This document shows positions 59,167 to 64,000 of a stretch of 64,000 bases of DNA, one piece after another. The first letter of the stretch is position 1, and every line of letters starts with the position of its first letter. The notes beneath the pieces are model-generated. The model saw nothing but the letters and a program-made list of their open reading frames with translations, ran no database searches and was not told the origin of the DNA. The DNA comes from CAVUAT01 sp963848045 (GTDB taxonomy: Bacteria > Actinomycetota > Thermoleophilia > Solirubrobacterales > 70-9). The stretch lies in the NCBI GenBank assembly GCA_963848045.1, contig CAWKCC010000003.1:248001-312000 (forward strand), read 5' to 3'. A program made the translations under genes and the position numbers.

Positions 59167-59316
59167 ATGGACACCAACCGGCGCGTTGCTGTGAACGCCC
59201 AACTGTGGATCCGCAGGATCGGAGGCCGTCGGCCCCATCGCGCCGCCACCACCGCGCGCCTCGTGGCTGCGCGCCCCCGGCTGAGAGTGGGGAGGGCCGC
59301 TCGGCCTCGGCCCTAG
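59167..59316 (+). CDS. Arginine-rich 49-codon leader ORF upstream of pckG
   Basis: ATG 59167 has a strong Shine-Dalgarno (AGGAGG, 59155-59160) at 6 bases. The product starts MDTNRRVAVNAQLWIRRIGG and contains about 16 Arg in 49 residues; it stops in TAG at 59314-59316 inside a perfect palindrome. Length and composition suit a regulatory leader peptide or a small basic protein; no family recognised. The 164 bases from here to pckG hold no gene I can support. Confidence 0.45.
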   Translation: MDTNRRVAVNAQLWIRRIGGRRPHRAATTARLVAARPRLRVGRAARPRP

Positions 59317-59322
59317 GGCCGA
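59307..59322 (+). terminator. 16-base perfect palindrome at the leader ORF stop
   Basis: TCGGCCC-TA-GGGCCGA spans the stop codon of the Arg-rich ORF. It can form a hairpin or cruciform but lacks a T-tract, so it may be an attenuator element rather than a terminator. Confidence 0.35.
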
Positions 59323-59480
59323 CCGCCCGGCGCCACCCGGCTTGAAGCGCGCGATCCGCATCGGCATGGCCGCGAGCCCGTCGTCCGGCTTTCGCAGCGC
59401 CCCTTTGCCGCGTGTGAAAACATCCTCGCGAGGCAGGGAGAGGGTCCAGCAACCCGTCGATCAAGGAGTTGAGCCAATCC

Positions 59481-61286
59481 GTGAGTGAGAGCGCAGTAGC
59501 CGCAGAGGCACCGACTAAGAATGCGAAGCTGGTCTCCTGGGTCAGCGAGATCGCCGAGTTGACGCAGCCCGATGCGATCCACTGGTGCGACGGCTCAGCC
59601 GAGGAGTACGACCGCCTCGCTCAGGAACTTGTGGACGCGGGGACCTTCGAGAAGCTATCCGAGGCCAAGCGCCCCAACTCCTACCTCGCCCGCTCCTCGC
59701 CTCTCGACGTGGCGCGCGTGGAGGACCGGACCTTCATCTGCTCTGAGCGCGAGCAGGACGCCGGCCCCACCAACAACTGGTTCGACCCGGCCGAGATGCG
59801 GCAGAAGCTCGCCGGTCTGTTCAAGGGCTCGATGCGGGGACGGACGATGTACGTGGTGCCCTTCTCGATGGGCCCGGTGGGTTCGGACATCTCCCACATC
59901 GGCGTCCAGCTCACCGACTCGCCCTACGTCGCCGTCTCCATGCGGATCATGACCCGCATGGGCGCCAGGGCGCTCGAGGCGCTCGGCGACGATGGGGAGT
60001 TCGTGCCCTGCGTCCACACCCTGGGCGCACCCCTCGCCGAGGGCGAGCAGGACGTGCCCTGGCCGTGCAACGAGGAGAAGTACATCGTTCACTACCCGGA
60101 GACCCGCGAGATCTGGTCGTATGGGTCGGGCTACGGCGGCAACGCCCTGCTGGGCAAGAAGTGCTTCGCGCTGCGAATCGCCTCGGCGATGGCGCGCGAC
60201 CAGGGCTGGCTCGCAGAGCACATGCTGATCCTGAAGCTGACCTCCCCGGAGGGTGCGGTCAAATACGTGACCGGTGCCTTTCCCTCTGCCTGCGGCAAGA
60301 CGAATCTCGCGATGCTGATTCCGACCCTGCCCGACTGGAAGGTCGAGACCGTCGGAGATGACATCGCCTGGATGAAGTTCGGTGAGGATGGCCGCCTCTA
60401 TGCCGTCAATCCCGAGGCGGGCTTCTTCGGCGTCGCCCCCAACACAAGCCACAAGACCAACCCCAACGCGATGGCGACGGTCGAGCGCAACACGATCTTC
60501 ACCAACTGCGCCGAGACCGACGGCGACATCTGGTGGGAGGGGATGACGGGTGAGCCGCCGGATCACGCGATCGACTGGAAGGGAAACGACTGGACGCCCA
60601 CCTCCGAGCAACCCGCGGCGCATCCCAACGCGCGCTTCACGACCCCGGCCTCGCAGTGCCCCTCGATCGCGGATGAGTGGGAGGACCCCGAGGGCGTGCC
60701 GATAGACGCCTTCCTCTTCGGTGGCCGCCGCTCCAGCGTGGTGCCCCTCGTGTTCGAGTGCCGCGACTGGGAGCACGGGGTGTTCACGGGAGCCGTGATG
60801 TCCTCGGAGACCACCGCCGCCGCCGGCGGCGCGGTCGGCAAGCTGCGCTTCGACCCGATGGCGATGGTGCCCTTCTGCGGCTACAACATGGCCGACTACT
60901 TCGCGCATTGGCTCGAGCTGGCCAAGCGCGACGGCCTGAAGCTGCCCAAGGTCTTCCACGTCAACTGGTTCCGCAAGGACGAGGATGGGAACTTCCTGTG
61001 GCCCGGGTTCGGCGAGAACAGCCGCGTGCTCGAGTGGGTCTTCCGTCGCTGTGACGGCGAGGGCGAGACCGTCGATTCGGCGATCGGCCTGCTGCCCGTT
61101 GAGGGCGGTCTCAACACCGAGGGACTCGAGATCTCCGCCGGTGCGCTGAGCGAGCTGCTCACCGTGGACGAGGGGGCCTTGAAGGCGCAACTGCCTCAGC
61201 TCGAGGAGCACCTCGGCCAGTTCGGAGACGATCTGCCCGACGAGGTCCGCGCGCAGCTCGAGGCACTGAAGGAGCGCCTGGGCTGA
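59481..61286 (+). CDS. pckG: GTP-dependent phosphoenolpyruvate carboxykinase
   Basis: 601 residues. Interconverts oxaloacetate and PEP with GTP. P-loop FPSACGKTNLAML with the hyper-reactive Cys, SYGSGYGGN-type substrate loop (WSYGSGYGGNALLGKK), GFFGVAPNTSHKTNPNA, FGGRRSSVVPLV and PFCGYNMADYF all match the GTP family. GTG 59481 follows AAGGAG by 12 bases; TTG at 59469 touches the Shine-Dalgarno and is less likely. Stop overlaps the trpB ATG by one base (TGATG). Confidence 0.95.
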   Translation: MSESAVAAEAPTKNAKLVSWVSEIAELTQPDAIHWCDGSAEEYDRLAQELVDAGTFEKLSEAKRPNSYLARSSPLDVARVEDRTFICSEREQDAGPTNNWFDPAEMRQKLAGLFKGSMRGRTMYVVPFSMGPVGSDISHIGVQLTDSPYVAVSMRIMTRMGARALEALGDDGEFVPCVHTLGAPLAEGEQDVPWPCNEEKYIVHYPETREIWSYGSGYGGNALLGKKCFALRIASAMARDQGWLAEHMLILKLTSPEGAVKYVTGAFPSACGKTNLAMLIPTLPDWKVETVGDDIAWMKFGEDGRLYAVNPEAGFFGVAPNTSHKTNPNAMATVERNTIFTNCAETDGDIWWEGMTGEPPDHAIDWKGNDWTPTSEQPAAHPNARFTTPASQCPSIADEWEDPEGVPIDAFLFGGRRSSVVPLVFECRDWEHGVFTGAVMSSETTAAAGGAVGKLRFDPMAMVPFCGYNMADYFAHWLELAKRDGLKLPKVFHVNWFRKDEDGNFLWPGFGENSRVLEWVFRRCDGEGETVDSAIGLLPVEGGLNTEGLEISAGALSELLTVDEGALKAQLPQLEEHLGQFGDDLPDEVRAQLEALKERLG

Positions 61287-62650
61287 TGTCAGAGACCGTC
61301 AAGTACATGCTCTCCGAGGAGGAGATCCCGACCCACTGGGTGAACGTGCTGGCCGACCTCCCCGGCGACCCGCCGCCCCCGCCGCTCAGCCCGCAGACCG
61401 GCGAGCCGGCCGGCCCGGACGACCTCAGTCCGATCTTCGCGATGGGGCTGATCGAGCAGGAGGTTTCGACCGAGCCCGAGATCGAGATCCCCGACGAGGT
61501 GCGCGACATCTACCGGCTGTGGCGGCCGACGCCGCTGCTGCGCGCCCGCCGGCTGGAGCGCGAGCTCGACACGCCGGCGCACATCTACTACAAGTACGAG
61601 GGGGTCTCGCCCGCGGGCTCGCACAAGCCCAACTCCGCGGTTCCGCAGGCCTACTACAACAAGCGGGAAGGGACGCGCAAGCTGGTCACCGAGACCGGTG
61701 CCGGCCAGTGGGGATCGGCGCTGGCGCTGGCCTGTCAGATGTTCGACCTCGAGTGCGAGGTGTTCATGGTCGGCGTCAGCTACGACCAGAAGCCCTACCG
61801 GCGGGCGATGATCGAGACCTGGGGCGGGACCGTGCACCGCAGCCCCTCGGAGCTGACCGAGGCGGGGCGGTCGCAGGCCCAGCACGAGTCCGGCAGCCTA
61901 GGCATCGCCATCTCCGAGGCCGTCGAGGTCGCCGCGGGATCCGACGACACCAGGTACACGCTCGGCTCGGTTCTCAACCACGTCTGCCTGCATCAGACTG
62001 TCGTCGGTCAGGAGGCGATCCGCCAGATGGAGCTGGCCGGCGAGGCGCCCGACGTCGTCGTCGGCTGCGTCGGAGGCGGATCGAACTTCGCCGGGATCGC
62101 CTACCCCTTCGTGCGCGGCAACCTCCGCGAGGGCAACAAGACCCGCTTCGTCGCCGCCGAGCCCGCCGCCTGCCCGACGCTGACCCGAGGGCGCTACGCA
62201 TACGACTACGGCGACACGGTCGGCATGACCCCGCTGATGCCGATGTACACGCTGGGCCACGACTTCGTGCCACCACCGGTCCACGCAGGCGGCCTCCGCT
62301 ACCACGGGGACGCCCCCGGCCTCTGCGCGCTGGTCAAGGAGGGGCTGGTCGAGGCGGTGGCGATCAAGCAGACTGCGGCCTTCGAGGCCGCTGTGCGCTT
62401 CGCGCGCTGCGAGGGCATCATCCCGGCCCCCGAGCCTGCCCACGCCTTGCGCGCGGTCTTCGACGAGGCCGAGGCCGCCAAGCAGGCCGGCGAGGAGCGC
62501 GTGATCCTCGTCAACCTCTGCGGGCACGGCCACTTTGACATGGGTGCCTACGACGCCTACCTCTCGGGCAAGCTCGAGGACCTCGACATGCCCGAGGCCG
62601 ACCTCGACGCCTCGCTCGCGAGCCTGCCCGAAGCCCCGGCGCTCGCCTAG
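61286..62650 (+). CDS. trpB: Tryptophan synthase beta-like, TrpB2 type
   Basis: 454 residues. EGVSPAGSHKPNSAVPQAYY with the PLP-binding Lys, TGAGQWGSALALA, GCVGGGSNFAGIAYPF for the PLP phosphate, and C-terminal NLCGHGHFDM. The N-terminal extension and IPTHWVNVLADLP are typical of the stand-alone TrpB2 subgroup. Joins indole and serine to tryptophan without needing TrpA; no other trp genes nearby. Coupled to pckG. Confidence 0.93.
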   Translation: MSETVKYMLSEEEIPTHWVNVLADLPGDPPPPPLSPQTGEPAGPDDLSPIFAMGLIEQEVSTEPEIEIPDEVRDIYRLWRPTPLLRARRLERELDTPAHIYYKYEGVSPAGSHKPNSAVPQAYYNKREGTRKLVTETGAGQWGSALALACQMFDLECEVFMVGVSYDQKPYRRAMIETWGGTVHRSPSELTEAGRSQAQHESGSLGIAISEAVEVAAGSDDTRYTLGSVLNHVCLHQTVVGQEAIRQMELAGEAPDVVVGCVGGGSNFAGIAYPFVRGNLREGNKTRFVAAEPAACPTLTRGRYAYDYGDTVGMTPLMPMYTLGHDFVPPPVHAGGLRYHGDAPGLCALVKEGLVEAVAIKQTAAFEAAVRFARCEGIIPAPEPAHALRAVFDEAEAAKQAGEERVILVNLCGHGHFDMGAYDAYLSGKLEDLDMPEADLDASLASLPEAPALA

Positions 62651-62654
62651 CCCG

Positions 62655-63089
62655 CTAGGGGCGGGGCCGCTCCTCGGAGCCCTCCTCTGCCGCATAGCGG
62701 GCGAGCCCTGAGCGGATCCTCTCGGGGATGGCGATCGTCTCGCCCCGGGCGGTCGCGACGAAGACGTGTCGCAGCTCGCCCTCGGCGACCGGCTCGCCCT
62801 CGCGCTCGAGCCGGAACCGGGTGGTCATCGAGGTGTTGCCGAGTCTGGCGACGGTGATCGCCACCACGAACTGATCGTCGAACCGCAGCGGCGAGAGGTA
62901 GCGGATCCCGGCTTCGGCCACGACGATGTCGGTGCCGTCGGCCATCATTTCCTCGTAGCCCCCCGCCTCGCGCCAGAGCTCGGTGATCCCGATGTCGAAG
63001 TAGGCGAGGTAATGAGAGTTGAAGACGACGCCCTGCGGGTCGCACTCGTGGTAGCGGACCCGCAGGCCGTAGCGGAAGGGCTCGCTCAA
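62655..63089 (-). CDS. Hotdog-fold acyl-CoA thioesterase (YbgC/4HBT type)
   Basis: 144 residues. YHECDPQGVVFNSHYLAYFDIGITE holds the catalytic Asp of the 4-hydroxybenzoyl-CoA thioesterase/YbgC group (VRYxExDxxGxVxxxxY). Cytosolic, hydrolyses an acyl-CoA of unknown identity. Converges on trpB with 4 bases between stops; lies 10 bases after the lyase gene on the same strand. Confidence 0.9.
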   Translation of the reverse strand: MSEPFRYGLRVRYHECDPQGVVFNSHYLAYFDIGITELWREAGGYEEMMADGTDIVVAEAGIRYLSPLRFDDQFVVAITVARLGNTSMTTRFRLEREGEPVAEGELRHVFVATARGETIAIPERIRSGLARYAAEEGSEERPRP

Positions 63090-63099
63090 CTCCCCGTCC

Positions 63100-64000
63100 T
63101 CAGGACTTCATGCCGTAGGCATCGGCCAGCTCCGGGTCCTTCCTGGCGAGCATCTCGGCGAGGTCGACCATCACCTTGCACTGCTTCCAGGTCGCGTCGT
63201 CCTGCATCTTGCCGTCGATCATGTGCACCCCCTTGCCGTCGGGGATCGCCTCCAGCACCTTCTTCGCGAACAGGACCTCGTCGGGCGGCGGGCTGAAGAC
63301 CTTCTTGGCGATCTCGATCTGCACCGGGTGCAGCGACCAGGCGCCGACGCATCCCATCAGGAAGGCCGACCGGAACTGTGTCTCGCAGCCGGCCGTGTCC
63401 TTGATGTCGCCGAAGGGCCCGTAGAAGGGGAGGATGTCGTTGGAGGCGCAGGCGTCCACCATGCGGGCGATCGAGTAGTGCCAGAGGTCCTGCTGGGAGC
63501 TGACACGGTCCGTGTCGGGGCTCTCGGGATCCTCGGGATCCTCCATCACCCGGTAGCCGGGGTGGCCACCGCCCACACGCGTGGTCTTCATCCGCCGCGA
63601 GGCGGCCAGGTCGGCCGGGCCGAAGCTCATCCCCTGCATGCGGGGGCTCGCCGAGGCGATCTGCTCGAGGTTGACCACGCCCTGCGCGGTCTCGAGGATG
63701 GCGTGGATCAGGATCGGGCGCCTCACCTCGGCCTTCGCCTCGAGCTGGGCGAGCAGCTGGTCCACGTAGTGGATGTCCCAGGGCCCCTCGACCTTCGGCA
63801 CCATCATCACCTCGAGGCTGTCGCCGATCTCGGTGACCAGCTCGGTGATGTCGTCGAGCACCCAGGGGCTCTCGAGGGAGTTGACCCGGGTCCAGAGCGC
63901 GGTGTCGCCGACGTCGACCTGCTTGCCGACCTCGATCAGCCCCTCGCGCGCCGGGACCTTCTTCTCCACGGGAACCGCGTCCTCCAGGTTGCCCAGCAGG
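63100..64000 (-). CDS. HpcH/HpaI-family lyase, malyl-CoA/citramalyl-CoA lyase-like (5' end outside window)
   Basis: At least 300 residues; the frame stays open to base 64000 (LLGNLEDAVPMEKK), so the start lies beyond. LLGNLEDA (Mg/metal Glu-Asp), VNSLESPWVLDD, MMVPKVEGPWDI, AILETAQGVVNL, SFGPADLAAS and SLHPVQIEIA are motifs of the CitE/Mcl family. The long insert with RRMKTTRVGGGHPGYRV fits L-malyl-CoA/beta-methylmalyl-CoA lyase. Splits malyl-CoA to acetyl-CoA and glyoxylate or the reverse; exact substrate inferred. Confidence 0.88.
   Translation of the reverse strand, partial: LLGNLEDAVPVEKKVPAREGLIEVGKQVDVGDTALWTRVNSLESPWVLDDITELVTEIGDSLEVMMVPKVEGPWDIHYVDQLLAQLEAKAEVRRPILIHAILETAQGVVNLEQIASASPRMQGMSFGPADLAASRRMKTTRVGGGHPGYRVMEDPEDPESPDTDRVSSQQDLWHYSIARMVDACASNDILPFYGPFGDIKDTAGCETQFRSAFLMGCVGAWSLHPVQIEIAKKVFSPPPDEVLFAKKVLEAIPDGKGVHMIDGKMQDDATWKQCKVMVDLAEMLARKDPELADAYGMKS

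Noticed and set aside
59051..59464. Minus-strand ORF of 137 codons between WS/DGAT and pckG
   Set aside because: No promoter, Shine-Dalgarno or recognisable protein features; the composition looks like random high-GC frame. The plus-strand short ORF has a much better initiation site.

Overview
The window is 64 kb of high-GC bacterial chromosome with dense, ordinary gene packing and no insertion sequences, prophage or CRISPR. It most likely comes from Actinomycetota, class Thermoleophilia (Solirubrobacterales/Gaiellales-like). The reasons are the GC content, a Gram-positive-type SOS box, a c-di-AMP riboswitch before an RlpA-type cell-wall gene, system II cytochrome c maturation genes, and secreted proteins with tails typical of that class (27144-28151, 20695-21339). 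Taxon is inference; no 16S rRNA is present.

Layout. 1-1343: end of an ABC-2 exporter. 1412-6343: VOC protein followed by a glycolytic operon gap-pgk-tpiA-gpmI, then a relic of an Hsp20 gene. 6567-13725: tgt, a Ser/Thr kinase with a lipoprotein, a phosphoesterase, an M48 protease, rlmH and argS. 13755-19561: cytochrome c maturation genes (ccmH, ccmG, ccmE, ccmF, ccmI-like) around a tRNA-Gly, a lipoprotein and an SDR. 19567-25041: secG, a crotonase, tRNA-Leu, lexA with its SOS box, RNase P RNA, a methyltransferase, an SDR and the riboswitch-controlled RlpA-like protein. 25057-35662: glnA and assorted metabolic genes (DUF255 protein, class III aminotransferase, MFS, acyl-CoA ligase, truncated crotonase). 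35683-38991: sucC-sucD-half-ferredoxin and a universal stress protein.

39267-58977 is the most interesting part. A group 3b-type [NiFe] hydrogenase operon (four structural subunits, a cNMP-binding protein, a protease, hypA, hypB, a K+ channel) faces a maturation operon on the other strand (hypF, hypC, a SIS-HypC-SIS fusion, hypD, hypE). Next to them is a WS/DGAT acyltransferase-pyruvate:ferredoxin oxidoreductase operon whose ferredoxin subunit is fused to a GltD-like flavoprotein. Together they suggest low-oxygen or carbon-storage redox metabolism that exchanges electrons between NAD(P)H, ferredoxin, pyruvate and H2. 59481-64000: pckG, trpB2, a thioesterase and a malyl-CoA lyase-like gene cut by the window end.

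Regulation. Many genes share a promoter of the form TAGNNT, 6-8 bases, then ATG/GTG, which implies leaderless mRNAs. The hydrogenase and the divergent small membrane protein each appear to start with a leaderless mini-ORF (9 and 13 codons) whose stop overlaps the gene start as GTGA. A 17-base palindromic motif lies upstream of the hydrogenase and recurs with one mismatch between the WS/DGAT-PFOR operon and pckG, which suggests a shared regulator.
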